The notes under the pieces are model-generated. The model was not told the origin of the DNA. It worked only from the letters and a program-made list of their open reading frames with translations, and made no database searches. From NCBI GenBank assembly GCA_942492635.1, contig CALOFP010000003.1:806001-870000 (forward strand): a DNA stretch of 64,000 nucleotides, written 5' to 3'. Both the position numbers and the translations under genes were made by a program. Shown here one piece after another: positions 51,898-61,434 of this stretch. How positions within the stretch are numbered: the stretch's first letter is position 1; each line of letters begins with the position of its first letter. The stretch comes from CALOFP01 sp942492635 (lineage in GTDB: Bacteria > UBP6 > UBA1177 > CALOFP01).

Positions 51898-53310
51898 TTA
51901 TCTATTTATTACCACATAGAATTCTCTTCCCTTTCTTTCTATGAGAAGGAGGATTGATTTGGATTTTTTAGTCATTTTAGCAAAATCCGTTACCGAACGG
52001 ATTCGTCTTTTATTGACCATGTGGATAACATCTCCGGGCATTAGTCCGCTCATTGCTGCAAGGGAGTTGTTATCGATCTTTTCAACGACTACCTGCTCCT
52101 CTTTCTTAACTACGGAGAATCCGAACTCCTTGGAGTAGTAGCTGCCGTTTGTTGCACCAAACTGGAAGTCGGCATCCTTCTTGAGAACAATTGTGAGCTT
52201 TTTGCTATTTCCATCCCTGATGATTTCCACGGGAATCTTCTTATCAAAACCGCTGAATCCTACGGCACGACGAAGCTGGGCTACCGATCCAACCTTGCGG
52301 TTGTTGAAGTTGGTGATTACATCTCCGGAGCGGATTCCGGCCTTCTCCGCCGGGCTTCCCTTGGCGACTGAGGCGATAAGAACTCCCTCGACATTTTTAT
52401 TGATTCCGAGATGGCTCTTGAGAGCGTCAGTCAGTGTCTGCGGGAAAACTCCCATCTGTGCTCGAACTACCTTTCCGCCCTTTTTAAGCTGGGCAACTAC
52501 CGACTTAATCATGTTGGCCGGAACTGCGAATCCGATTCCCATGTAACCGCCCGATTTGGAGAATATGGCGGTGTTCATTCCTATCACCTTCCCATCAATG
52601 TTGATGAGAGGACCGCCGGAATTGCCCGGATTTATTGCGGCATCTGTCTGGATGAAGTTTTCGTACTCGGTCACGTTCATTCCCTCCCTGCCGGTTGCAC
52701 TCACGATTCCGAAGGTGACGGTATGTGAAAGTCCGAAGGGATTTCCGATGGCGATGGCGAAACTTCCGACCTTCAGTTTGTCCGAATCGGAAAACTCAAG
52801 CTCCTTGAGATCTCCTTTCTTGAAATTCTCAATCTTCACCAGCCCGATATCGGTTTTGGGATCCGTTCCTATTGTCTTCGCACGGAACTTCTTCGTACCG
52901 ATGGTTATCTCTATCTTGTCGGCACCGTCGATAACGTGGTTGTTGGTTACGATGTAGCCCTCATCCTCATCGATAACGAAACCTGTTCCCAGTCCCTCCT
53001 GCTTCGGATTGAACTGAGGAATTCTTCCGCCGAATCCGAACTGTCTGAGAAAGTCATAAAAGGGATCGACATACTGCTTCCCCTTGAAGGTTCTTGTAGT
53101 CTTTATGAATGCGACACTCTTTTTCGCATCCTCGCTTATCTTAATAATCTCCGACTGCAGTCGTCCCATATCCTCAACTGATGCCATGGCACCGTTTGAA
53201 ACTACAGGAAGATCCCTATCCTGCGGTAAAGCTGAAAGTGAAGTGAAAGATAAAAGAACTGAAAATGTCGCGAGAACAAGTGCTCTTGCAGTTTTACTTG
53301 AAGATTTCAT
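51898..53310 (-). CDS. degP: DegP/HtrA-family periplasmic serine protease
   Basis: 470 aa. Signal peptide 'MKSSSKTARALVLATFSVLL'. Catalytic triad in 'YIVTNNHVIDGAD' (His), 'TDIGLVKIEN' (Asp) and 'AAINPGNSGGPLIN' (Ser). Two PDZ domains follow: 'VLIASVAKGSPAEKAGIRSG' and 'IDNNSLAAMSGLMPGDVIHM'. It degrades or refolds misfolded envelope proteins. Start at 53310 has GGAGG upstream; the longer frame to 53358 begins with an unlikely sequence. Strong terminator downstream. Confidence 0.95.
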   Translation of the reverse strand: MKSSSKTARALVLATFSVLLSFTSLSALPQDRDLPVVSNGAMASVEDMGRLQSEIIKISEDAKKSVAFIKTTRTFKGKQYVDPFYDFLRQFGFGGRIPQFNPKQEGLGTGFVIDEDEGYIVTNNHVIDGADKIEITIGTKKFRAKTIGTDPKTDIGLVKIENFKKGDLKELEFSDSDKLKVGSFAIAIGNPFGLSHTVTFGIVSATGREGMNVTEYENFIQTDAAINPGNSGGPLINIDGKVIGMNTAIFSKSGGYMGIGFAVPANMIKSVVAQLKKGGKVVRAQMGVFPQTLTDALKSHLGINKNVEGVLIASVAKGSPAEKAGIRSGDVITNFNNRKVGSVAQLRRAVGFSGFDKKIPVEIIRDGNSKKLTIVLKKDADFQFGATNGSYYSKEFGFSVVKKEEQVVVEKIDNNSLAAMSGLMPGDVIHMVNKRRIRSVTDFAKMTKKSKSILLLIERKGREFYVVINR

Positions 53311-53613
53311 ATCTACCTCCGAAATCAATGATCTACGCAGACATAAACATGGTAGCACTCGAAATTATTCCTGAGAACTCTTTTTATCTAGCCACATCGG
53401 CAAAATATCCATTATGAATTCGGAAACTTAAGCTGTTTAGAAAATTCCGGATCTGTCGGGATGAACTTTTGAAGTGTCTGTTTCTGCCTGACCGATTTTT
53501 AACGAACGAAAATCTGATATGCTGTCACTATTCGATGAACTTTAAACGATTTCATGCCGATCACACCGATTTCGCAACGAGCAAGGACTTATCCAGCGGA
53601 GCCATCAATAGGA
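53311..53613. other. Intergenic region with a dispersed repeat copy
   Basis: No gene. Positions 53557-53590 resemble 54791-54825 (core CACCnATTTCGCAACnAG). Confidence 0.5.
53557..53590 (+). repeat. Dispersed intergenic repeat, second family, copy 1
   Basis: CGATCACACCGATTTCGCAA followed by CGAGCAAGGACTT, closely matched at 54791-54825. Confidence 0.5.
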
Positions 53614-53952
53614 TCAAAGTCCCCTAAGCGGTTCTCCGGCGAGCATATGCATGTGAAAATGTTTAACAATTTGCCCTGCATCGCTGTTTGTATTTACCGT
53701 AAGTCTGTAACCGCTCTCGTCAACGCCCATCTCTTTTGCCATCTTTCCTGCGATGGAAAAAATTGATCCAAACCAGTTGGAGTCCGTTGTATCGAAGTGA
53801 TTTACGGATTCAAAATGCTTTTTGGGTACAATCAGGAGATGAACGGGATACACAGGATTGATATCTTTAAAAACTACGAAGTTTTCATCCTCGTAGAGAA
53901 AATTTGAAGGAATTTCACCGTTGGCGATTTTGCAGAAAATACAATCGGACAT
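53614..53952 (-). CDS. HIT-family (HinT-like) nucleotide-binding protein
   Basis: 112 aa. 'SDCIFCKIANGEIPSNFLYE' with the Cys pair, 'VYPVHLLIVPKKHFESV', and the histidine triad 'KHFHMHMLAG'. The family hydrolyses adenosine 5'-phosphoramidates and similar nucleotides. AAGGAGG before the ATG. Monocistronic. Confidence 0.95.
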   Translation of the reverse strand: MSDCIFCKIANGEIPSNFLYEDENFVVFKDINPVYPVHLLIVPKKHFESVNHFDTTDSNWFGSIFSIAGKMAKEMGVDESGYRLTVNTNSDAGQIVKHFHMHMLAGEPLRGL

Positions 53953-54171
53953 TTTTTAACCTCCTTAATAATAGTTACAAGAAATTATTATATTGTGACA
54001 AATTCAATTAACAAGTTTTAGAACAGGTTGGAAAAGACATTCTTAAAATTCAAAAAAGGTGCCCTTGTAGCCGTATGCCCCAGCCAAAGTTGTGGGAAGT
54101 TGAAGAGTTGAAGAATGGAAAGGTGGGAATGTAGAAGAGACAGAACAGGTTATGAATTCCCAAGAGAACCT

Positions 54172-54192
54172 CCCCTCTTTTTAAAAGAGGGG
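54172..54192. repeat. Hairpin CCCCTCTTTT / AAAAGAGGGG
   Basis: Near-perfect inverted repeat with CTCCCC before and TTGGGGGAG after, so the pairing may extend further with a bulge. It resembles a miniature mobile or repetitive element end, unproven. Confidence 0.5.
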
Positions 54193-54507
54193 TTGGGGGA
54201 GTTATTCAAACAAATAAATATATTCAAAATAAAAAAACATCCGATATCACCATGATTTAAGGGATAATTTAAATCGTCGAAACGCCCTTGTCCAAGGGCC
54301 GAAGGCGTGGAAGGATTGTAGCAAGTGGCATGCCCGTCAACCCCTTTTTCAAGTAACCCCGAAGGCGGTGAAATTATTAATTTCCATTATGGTCACACAA
54401 TTTTCCCAAATGTAAAAATTCCGATTCCCCTTCCAATTCGACCTCAAAAAAAAATCGTCGTCGATTTAGCCGCTGAAACGGTTTCAAAAAATTTAGTCTG
54501 CTCACAT

Positions 54508-54558
54508 CAGCCGTTGTTTCAGTCTCGATATTTTTAATTTATCGAATTCAGCAGCTGA
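54508..54558 (+). repeat. Dispersed intergenic repeat, copy B
   Basis: Contains GATATTTTTAATTTATCGAA and CAGCAGCTGA, matched to 22197-22250. A shorter third version lies at 54606-54640. Confidence 0.55.
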
Positions 54559-54790
54559 GAGAGTCAGGATATTTGTTTTCAGTGGAATTTAACGGATGGA
54601 TCGAGCAGGATATTTTTATCATGATGAATTCAGGAGCTGATTCGGGTGGGAAAGTTTTTGCAGGTTTCTGAATTTCTGCCGTTTTCAGGGGGCTTGGGGA
54701 TCGGGTCTACACCCAGGCCGACCCCTACGGTGATTGATCGGCGATGCTTGTGTTTTTTATCCAGGCGATGTCGTTTATCGACGATTTTGG

Positions 54791-54825
54791 GACGATCCCA
54801 CCAATTTCGCAACAAGTGAGGTCTT
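54791..54825 (+). repeat. Dispersed intergenic repeat, second family, copy 2
   Basis: GACGATCCCACCAATTTCGC then AACAAGTGAGGTCTT, matched to 53557-53590. Confidence 0.5.
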
Positions 54826-54846
54826 TTTCAATGAAGCGATTAATTT

Positions 54847-55398
54847 CTACTCGCCCAGTTTGGCTTTTTCGAGAACTGTGATGTTGCCGTCCTCTTCGAA
54901 ACGGATGAGGTATAAGTTGTGAATTCCCTGGACGTATTGAAATTTTACATCTTCGTAAAAATTCCAAGCTCTTTCGATTGAATGCTCTTCCATATCGTTC
55001 ATGGCGAGGGGAATTATTGGATTCCAGTTTTCGGGAAGATACTCTTCAATGAGTTCATCGCAGAAAATATTGAGAAAGGTGTTTACGATTGCATTTACGG
55101 CGCTGAACTCCTCGTCTTTTTCAACTTTGAAGTAGATCATATCCGAGTCGTTTCTTCCGATTTCGCGAACTTCAACATTGAAAGGTTTGATTTTTTCCGC
55201 GAATCTTGAAAAATTAGCTCTCAAGACTTCGAGATTTTCATTGGAAAGATAACCTCCCTGAAGCGTTACGCTGGGATGCTCGAAAATCTGAACCGATTTG
55301 GCACCGTATCTTTCCTCAAAAAGTTTCCAGAACTCCTTCACCTCATCGTAGAGTCTGCCTTCAAGAACCGAAAGAACAGCGACAAGATTCTTTTTCAT
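54847..55398 (-). CDS. 2H-phosphoesterase-like (2'-5' RNA ligase superfamily) protein, degenerate
   Basis: 183 aa. 'QIFEHPSVTLQGGYL' resembles the first HxT(L) motif and the length fits the superfamily, but the second motif position reads 'NPIIPLAMNDME', with no His. The assignment is therefore tentative, and any activity doubtful. GGAGGAG before the ATG at 55398. Monocistronic. Confidence 0.5.
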   Translation of the reverse strand: MKKNLVAVLSVLEGRLYDEVKEFWKLFEERYGAKSVQIFEHPSVTLQGGYLSNENLEVLRANFSRFAEKIKPFNVEVREIGRNDSDMIYFKVEKDEEFSAVNAIVNTFLNIFCDELIEEYLPENWNPIIPLAMNDMEEHSIERAWNFYEDVKFQYVQGIHNLYLIRFEEDGNITVLEKAKLGE

Positions 55399-55615
55399 AC
55401 TTTCTCCTCCATAAACCGCCGGATAAAACCGAATTAATCTGAACCGTCTGCAAATCTAAAACGGAAAGTTGCGACCGTCCGGGAACGGGAAACAGGGTTC
55501 CCGAAGAAACTGAATTCCCGGAAATTGAAACAAAAGTTTCAGAGAGATCCGTTCTTTCCGTAAAAGAGAGACCGCCTCATGATACCCAAAGTTTCAATCT
55601 CTTCAACAAAAAAAA

Positions 55616-55638
55616 ACGGAGTCCTCAGAGGACTCCGT
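55616..55638 (-). terminator. Intrinsic terminator overlapping the micropeptide stop
   Basis: 11-bp perfect arms (ACGGAGTCCTC / GAGGACTCCGT), followed on the minus strand by nine or more T. Terminates the lipoprotein/micropeptide transcript. Confidence 0.9.
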
Positions 55639-55705
55639 TGATGTAGAGTGCGATGACCGCCGCCGCAATCAGGAGAGTCAGGTACATTATTACGCTTCGA
55701 GTCAA
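55625..55705 (-). CDS. Hydrophobic micropeptide (26 aa)
   Basis: The TTG at 55705 opens MTRSVIMYLTLLIAAAVIAL then YINGVL. GGAG lies 8 nt upstream, inside the end of the preceding lipoprotein gene. An ATG at 55687 gives 20 aa. One predicted membrane helix fills most of the peptide. Its TGA falls inside the terminator stem. Resembles small membrane proteins in size; function unknown. Confidence 0.5.
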   Translation of the reverse strand: MTRSVIMYLTLLIAAAVIALYINGVL

Positions 55706-55707
55706 GG

Positions 55708-58059
55708 TTACTTCTCCTCCGGCAGGGAGTCCCATGAAATCGAATCGATTACGTAGCAGTCTCCGCGCTCTACCTTTGTGCCGGCAAAGCCTTTCACTTC
55801 CACCAGAACAAGGTTCTCGATCTTTCCTTTAGATCCTTTCGGGTCTTCGGATGTCGGATCGTCCGGCGCAACGATTTTTTCGATCACCATTGTTCCGGAT
55901 TCACTGAGAAACTCTCTTTTAAAGGGGGCGGGCGGGTTGTCGCTTGTGAGCCAGACGCTCTGTTCGGCACCGCGATTCAACTTGTTGAATTCGGACCCTA
56001 GATCAAATGTTCCGACCATCTCTGCGGAAACATTCCCGGCACCGTGCCAACCAAAGCGAATTCTCAATGTATCCGGAAGATTAACATCATCAATATTTGG
56101 AGAAACAACCGCTGTGTACTTGTTACTCGTACCCGATCTTTCGTGTTTGACTTCGGAAACCGTAAGCTTCGTACATGTTCTCGGTTCACATGAAAGCTGA
56201 TCGTCGCTGCACCAACTGTCGTCGCTGCAGCTTCCGCATGTTCCCCCGCATCCGTCGGTTCCGCAGATTTTCTTGCTTCCATCCTCCGTATTACAGTTCG
56301 GAATGCAGAATGTGTCCCAGGATGCGTTGTCGATCTCAAGACATATGGCTCCCTGAACCTGGTGTACGATGTTCTTTGAATGATCGACGTTCACCTCCAC
56401 GAGACGAACATTTTTAAGTGTACCTCTTGATTGACCCTTGAGATCGTTATCCGGATTCTCCTTGATTTCGCTGATGTTCAACGTTCCCTTCTGCTGAAAG
56501 AAGAAGGCTCCATATTTCATTCCGACTGGAGAATCCTTGAAATCCTCCATGATGACGAGACATTCGCTACATGAGTTGAGCTGTTTGTTATCTCCTTCTC
56601 CGAGATTGTGGTCGCCGACGGCTGTAGCGGAGTTCAGCGCAAGCACCATCTTGTCGTCAACGGCCTCATCTCCGAGAAGCGGCTTGAAAACGCCTTCATA
56701 GGATGGCTTTGCCACATCGACAAAGCCGATCTTTTCGATATTGAGTTTTGTGCAGCTGTAGGGTTCGCATGCCGTACCTTCGGCGTTGCACTGCTCATCG
56801 ATTCCGCCGCAGGCATCCTTTTCCCCGCAAATTCCGCCGCATCCGTCGGATCCGCACATTTTCGGAGTTCCGTTCTCAAGTTCGCAACTCGGTCGGCAGT
56901 AGGTGTCCCACTTGCCGGATACGATTTCGATGCACTTTCCGTTCGATTTGAATCTTGTTTCGTAACTGCCGTCGTTGACGTAATCGACTTCGACGAGCTT
57001 TACATTCTTGATATTTCCCATGGAATTTTCGGTAAGATACTTTTTATCCGTAAATTCGGCTTCTTCAAGAGTTATCGATCCCGAAACAGGCCAGTAGGTT
57101 CTTTCTGAATTTCCCTCATCATCAAGATCTTCCCTCAACATCACCCATTGGGGCGACGTAGAGATATTTTTGTTCACTCCCTCACCGAGATCGTATGTTT
57201 TAAGCTCCTGTGGACCGAAAAATCGAATAAGAAGAGCATCCATTCCCTTATCTCCGCCGATATTTTCGTTGAGACGGGAATAGAGATCGTATCCGAGACC
57301 GTTGTCCCCTACTTTCCCGAATTCCTTGAGAGTCACCTTCTCGCAGCTTGCAGGCACACAGCTTCCCTTATCTTCACTGAATCCCGCGTCACATGAGCAC
57401 TTTGCCACACCGTCGACGTCGGTGCATACGCTTTTGTTCGGATCACCGCATGGATTTGGACTGCAACTGTCCTTTTTTATATCCACTGTGAAAGTGAATT
57501 TTCCTTTGGCATCCTCGTCATTTTTCTGGGAAATGGAATCGAGGTGGACAAAGTACTCCCCTTTCTTGAGACTCAGTCTTACACGGCTTTTAAAATCGTC
57601 TTCAGCTTTGTCATCGTTACAGCCGGACTCAGCTTTGCCGCAGGTTGTGCCGACAAAAAGAGTCGTATCGTCATTCGGACCTTCTGTGATGTCTATCTCG
57701 ACAATTGAGTCCTCTTTGAGAACCAGTTTGTAGACGGCATCGAATCCGTTCTGGTAGGAGGAACAGACGGCGTCGAAACTGTCTGAAAATCCGGCTTTAT
57801 TCGTATCGAAGCTGAATGTTCCGGATGCCGTTATCGCCTCAGGATTGTCTTTGCAGCTGTTCTTGGCGACTGGATCAACCGGTTCGACCTTGTCATCATC
57901 GTTTACCGGCTTCTCCTCCTTATCATTCTCATTGTCGTCAGTGACATCATGATCGGCAATTTCATTGTCCGTATCGGTTTTTTGATTCGAACTCTTGTCA
58001 CCGCCGCAGGAAATCACTGCAGCGAGCAGAAAAAGAGTCAGCGTATAAAAATATTTCAT
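55708..58059 (-). CDS. Large Cys-rich lipoprotein with EGF-like module
   Basis: 783 aa. The signal peptide ends in AAVISC. An Asp/Glu linker is followed by a beta domain with 'GTFSFDTNKAGFSDSFDAVC' (pre-peptidase-like), an EGF-like loop 'CSPNPCGDPNKSVCTDVDGV' and three related ~150-residue units, each with 'TYCRPSCELENGTPKMCGSD'- or 'CGTDGCGGTCGSC'-type Cys clusters. I start at 58059 (GAGGGG 7 nt upstream). Twenty nt after the next lipoprotein's stop, so probably the same operon. A surface adhesin or binding protein is inferred. Confidence 0.82.
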   Translation of the reverse strand: MKYFYTLTLFLLAAVISCGGDKSSNQKTDTDNEIADHDVTDDNENDKEEKPVNDDDKVEPVDPVAKNSCKDNPEAITASGTFSFDTNKAGFSDSFDAVCSSYQNGFDAVYKLVLKEDSIVEIDITEGPNDDTTLFVGTTCGKAESGCNDDKAEDDFKSRVRLSLKKGEYFVHLDSISQKNDEDAKGKFTFTVDIKKDSCSPNPCGDPNKSVCTDVDGVAKCSCDAGFSEDKGSCVPASCEKVTLKEFGKVGDNGLGYDLYSRLNENIGGDKGMDALLIRFFGPQELKTYDLGEGVNKNISTSPQWVMLREDLDDEGNSERTYWPVSGSITLEEAEFTDKKYLTENSMGNIKNVKLVEVDYVNDGSYETRFKSNGKCIEIVSGKWDTYCRPSCELENGTPKMCGSDGCGGICGEKDACGGIDEQCNAEGTACEPYSCTKLNIEKIGFVDVAKPSYEGVFKPLLGDEAVDDKMVLALNSATAVGDHNLGEGDNKQLNSCSECLVIMEDFKDSPVGMKYGAFFFQQKGTLNISEIKENPDNDLKGQSRGTLKNVRLVEVNVDHSKNIVHQVQGAICLEIDNASWDTFCIPNCNTEDGSKKICGTDGCGGTCGSCSDDSWCSDDQLSCEPRTCTKLTVSEVKHERSGTSNKYTAVVSPNIDDVNLPDTLRIRFGWHGAGNVSAEMVGTFDLGSEFNKLNRGAEQSVWLTSDNPPAPFKREFLSESGTMVIEKIVAPDDPTSEDPKGSKGKIENLVLVEVKGFAGTKVERGDCYVIDSISWDSLPEEK

Positions 58060-58078
58060 TTTCATTCCCCTCGGATTA

Positions 58079-59680
58079 TTAATTACACACGCCCCAAGGC
58101 ATACAGGCCTTTCCTTCCGCACAGTGCGAGTTGTCCGTACATTCGACACATCTGTTCATGAACGGGCTGCAGACGTTTTTGCCCTCGCTGTTGTCTTTAC
58201 AGTGATCGTCGGATTTACACTGAACACAGCTGCCCGAATCACTCTTACAGAAGGGAGAGTCCCCGCTGCAGGTTGAATCATCTCTGCACTGCACACATGT
58301 ATGATCGGCACCGCAAACCGAGTAACCCGGATCGGTACAGTTTGAAGCCTCTGTCTCCCTGTTGCACGCAACGCACGCCTTCTTTTCAAGATCACAGGCC
58401 GGAGTCATACCGTCGCAGTAGCTATCCGCAGTACATTCGACACACTTGCTTGAAGTTTCGTCGCATGCGGGAGAAAAACTCTGGAAACACTCGGTCGATT
58501 CATTTACGGCGGAGCTGCATGTCTGCGGCATTGTATTCCATTTTGCTCCTGTGAAAACGAGACACCTACCGTTCGCCTTGAAAACCAGATCGTAATCGTC
58601 ATTGAATTCAAGTTCCTTCATCAGGACGCTGTTCATGACACCTTTCGATTTTCCCGCTACCTTTCCTTCGCTGTTGAACTCGGCTTCTTCAACACTCACA
58701 ACACCTTTTGCAGCGAGGAACTGTGTTCCGCCGTAACCGTCTTCGTATATCCTGATTCTCACTGGAATGTCTCCCGAAATGGCATCATCCGCATTAGTGA
58801 TATCGAGAACATGTTCTTTTTTCATATCGCTCGCACCGGTAAGATCGAGTGAGAAAATATCTTTCTTATCCGAATTTCCCGTATTCGGAGTGTAGGCGGC
58901 CTTGTAGTTTCCTGATTCACTACCTTCAAGCTCTCCGATATTGATGACATCACAATCGGTTACACATGTAAGATTGTCCGAAGAGTTGTTGTAGTAGCCG
59001 TTTTCACAGACGCACTCGGCGACACCTTCCTTAACCCGGCACTCTCCATGCCCCGAACATGTCACATCTTTACACAGATCGATGGCCGGACGGGTAACGG
59101 TTATTGTATAGGTCTTTGTCGTAGTAGTATCCTGAGCTGTTACCTTTACCTTTATTATCGTGTTTTCGCCGGCAGGTTTAAGCTGAACAACTTTCTTGGC
59201 CTCAAGCTCTTCGGATTTTACTCCATCTATCTCAACTGCAGCATGTTCCTCTGTGGCTACGGCATTCAATTCAGCTGTTTCAACCTCTGATGCAACTGTA
59301 GCCGCATAGTCGAAAACATCGGCACCGAAAGCAGGAGTGAGATCGATTCCCTTGAGTGAAAGAGTTTTGAGGGTAGCGACGTCGGCTGGAACAAATTCAT
59401 CCTGATCATCATCAACGGACTCCTCATCTTTATCAACTACCGGATCTTCATCGTCGACAACCGGATCCTTGTCATCTACAACTGGATCCTTGTCGTCCAC
59501 AACTGGATCCTTGTCGTCCACAACAGGGTCATTGTCATCTACAACGGGATCCTTATCTGATGTTGCGTCAACATCAACAAGAGTGTCCTGATCACTTTCT
59601 GTTTTTTTTGATGAACTGTCATTACATCCGACGAGTACCATCAAAAAAAGAACAATGAAAAAAGTTAACTTTCTTTTCAT
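58079..59680 (-). CDS. Lipoprotein with D-P-V-V-D-D-K repeats and cadherin-like sandwich
   Basis: 533 aa. Signal peptide 'MKRKLTFFIVLFLMVLVGC'. Residues about 45-85 are tandem DPVVDDK/N units. About 105-200 form a cadherin-like beta-sandwich ('LKGIDLTPAFGADVFDYAAT', 'TTKTYTITVTRP'). An EGF-like loop ('CKDVTCSGHGECRVKEGVAE') and a 'YKAAYTPNTGN' beta domain shared with the downstream lipoprotein follow. The C-terminal 150 residues are repeated CxxC-x-D-x-x-C units ('CVECTADSYCDGMTPACDLE'). First gene of the two-lipoprotein operon. Confidence 0.85.
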   Translation of the reverse strand: MKRKLTFFIVLFLMVLVGCNDSSSKKTESDQDTLVDVDATSDKDPVVDDNDPVVDDKDPVVDDKDPVVDDKDPVVDDEDPVVDKDEESVDDDQDEFVPADVATLKTLSLKGIDLTPAFGADVFDYAATVASEVETAELNAVATEEHAAVEIDGVKSEELEAKKVVQLKPAGENTIIKVKVTAQDTTTTKTYTITVTRPAIDLCKDVTCSGHGECRVKEGVAECVCENGYYNNSSDNLTCVTDCDVINIGELEGSESGNYKAAYTPNTGNSDKKDIFSLDLTGASDMKKEHVLDITNADDAISGDIPVRIRIYEDGYGGTQFLAAKGVVSVEEAEFNSEGKVAGKSKGVMNSVLMKELEFNDDYDLVFKANGRCLVFTGAKWNTMPQTCSSAVNESTECFQSFSPACDETSSKCVECTADSYCDGMTPACDLEKKACVACNRETEASNCTDPGYSVCGADHTCVQCRDDSTCSGDSPFCKSDSGSCVQCKSDDHCKDNSEGKNVCSPFMNRCVECTDNSHCAEGKACMPWGVCN

Positions 59681-60046
59681 CTTTTTTTCTCCTATGCAGT
59701 TACACTAAACATTTTGAGCTTAGCATCCCGCAGGAAAAGTTGCGCCTTGAGTAAAAAGAAGTTGAAAATTAGCGTACAGAAGCGTCCTACATTGCTAGGA
59801 CAATCTTTTTTATGATGACAATTCAAAGTGTTACACCAATTAATTCGACCTAGGTAATTTGGAAAATATTTTTTCCTTCCCGCGCCATTTTTACCATTTT
59901 TCGATCTGAGTTCCTTGTTTCAGGCCCAGGTATAATTGAAAAATACGACATCCGCTTTTTCGAAAATAGAAAAAAGTTTCAGTTTCTCTATCTGCGCTCT
60001 TATGAAAAATTTATGAAGGAATTTATGATTGCGTTGATAAAGTCAT
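59681..60046. other. Intergenic region
   Basis: Upstream of the lipoprotein operon and downstream of the AraC-type gene (both minus strand). No gene or clear structure seen. Confidence 0.5.
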
Positions 60047-61180
60047 CTATTTCGTAGAGGAACTTGCCTTTATTCGATATTCGGTTGGTGACATTCCGGT
60101 TACCTTCCGGAAAATAGAGTTGAACCCGCTTTTTGACCTGAAACCGCAATCGAATGCTATGGATAGAAGATTTTCAGTCTCATCCGGATCTTTAAGCCTC
60201 TCCTTGACCGCATCGACTCGGTAACCGTTGATGAAACCGTAAAAGTTCTGCTCAAAATGAGAATTGATCACTCTGGAAAGAAGGTATGGCTGAATATCCA
60301 GCTTCTCGGCAAGAAGCGAGAGATTGAGATCGCAATCGAAAAAGGGTTTGGAACTCTCCATGAAGGCTGTCAATTTCTCCGCTATTGAATCTTCCACTCC
60401 TCCTGCAACCGGAGCGCTGTCGGACATTGCCCTGGCCATCATGTCGGTTTCCTTGAATATATCGGGCTGGTTTATGACAAAATAGCCGATTGCGCAGATC
60501 CAACCTGTCATGAAAGTGGCGTTAAGATGCATCATCCCGGTGGTAAACCAGGCAGGAAAATCCAATCCGGCAATATAGAGAGGTGCCACGAGAGTACCCA
60601 AAGACCAGACAGCGAGATATATGGATACCAGAGTAGAGAGCCAGAGAAGATTTATTCTCTCGATCCTTGAAAAGTACTCTTCAATCTTCCGTCTGTATGA
60701 TTTGATAATTTTGAACATTGAGAAAAGATAGATCCACCCGTAAATCAGCTTGATCAATCCGCTCAAACCGCCGGAAAAAGACCGGTAATCGGTTTCAATT
60801 CCACTGCTGGTGATGTAAAAAACTCCATCGTCGGGAAAAAACAGATATGCCGAAACATAGTAAAGCAGTGCAAGGACCGCTGGAATAAAGTGGATAAAAT
60901 CCCTCTTTCCGATTCGATTCAATGTCCTCGTCGTTACGGAAACGTACAGGTAAAAAAGCGGCCAGTATAGATAAGTTAGCGGCCCTACGAGATAGCGAAA
61001 AAATGTTACAGTCCCCTTCTCCTTGAAAAAGAGACCCCAGAGAATGGTGGAGAGAACAAGAATAGTGAGGGAAAGCAGACGATTCGCGTATGAGTTTTCC
61101 CTCTTGAAGAAAATGACAACGGAAAGAAAAAGCCCGAATAGCGCACCGAAAGAGTGTATTATCAGTATGGGCTCGTCCAT
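60047..61180 (-). CDS. Membrane-anchored AraC-family transcriptional regulator
   Basis: 377 aa. Six to seven hydrophobic helices (residues 1-240) precede a C-terminal AraC DNA-binding domain: 'NLSLLAEKLDIQPYLLSRVI' and 'SIAFDCGFRSKSGFNSIFRK' with 'TGMSPTEYRIK'. Regulators with an integral membrane sensor of this type respond to envelope or extracellular ligands. The gene is monocistronic and its target is unknown; the lipoprotein operon just downstream is a candidate. Confidence 0.88.
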   Translation of the reverse strand: MDEPILIIHSFGALFGLFLSVVIFFKRENSYANRLLSLTILVLSTILWGLFFKEKGTVTFFRYLVGPLTYLYWPLFYLYVSVTTRTLNRIGKRDFIHFIPAVLALLYYVSAYLFFPDDGVFYITSSGIETDYRSFSGGLSGLIKLIYGWIYLFSMFKIIKSYRRKIEEYFSRIERINLLWLSTLVSIYLAVWSLGTLVAPLYIAGLDFPAWFTTGMMHLNATFMTGWICAIGYFVINQPDIFKETDMMARAMSDSAPVAGGVEDSIAEKLTAFMESSKPFFDCDLNLSLLAEKLDIQPYLLSRVINSHFEQNFYGFINGYRVDAVKERLKDPDETENLLSIAFDCGFRSKSGFNSIFRKVTGMSPTEYRIKASSSTK

Positions 61181-61368
61181 ATGCTCCTGTCCCCAGTAAT
61201 TTAAACAACTACAATATTACTTAACAAGTCGAAAATTTCAATAATTGTTTAAATTATCATCATTACTTTTGACAATTATATCAAACATTCAGCCTTATCC
61301 TTTTAAGACGCATCTTCTTTTTGATGCACGGCACTCAATGTAAGACAGAGCAATTACGACGGTCCGAT

Positions 61369-61396
61369 TTGCCTCCCTCCAATTTTCTCGTATAAT
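61369..61396 (+). promoter_or_regulatory. Putative promoter of the DUF6873-like gene
   Basis: TTGCCT, 16 nt, TATAAT (perfect -10). The predicted transcript starts near 61403. Confidence 0.5.
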
Positions 61397-61434
61397 AACC
61401 ATCCTTGATGTTTTTTAAACAATCAAAGAGAGCT

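Larger units (their letters stand above)
53953..54846. other. Long intergenic region rich in repeats and decayed sequence
   Basis: About 890 bp without a credible gene. Holds an 11-arm hairpin (54172-54192), two copies of the repeat seen at 22197-22250, and one of the repeat seen at 53557-53590. Open frames at 54325 and 54734 lack ribosome-binding sites and composition of coding DNA. Confidence 0.6.

Noticed and set aside
54325..54537. Open frame in the repeat-rich gap
   Set aside because: Covers dispersed repeat sequence and a homopolymer A-run; no initiation signal.
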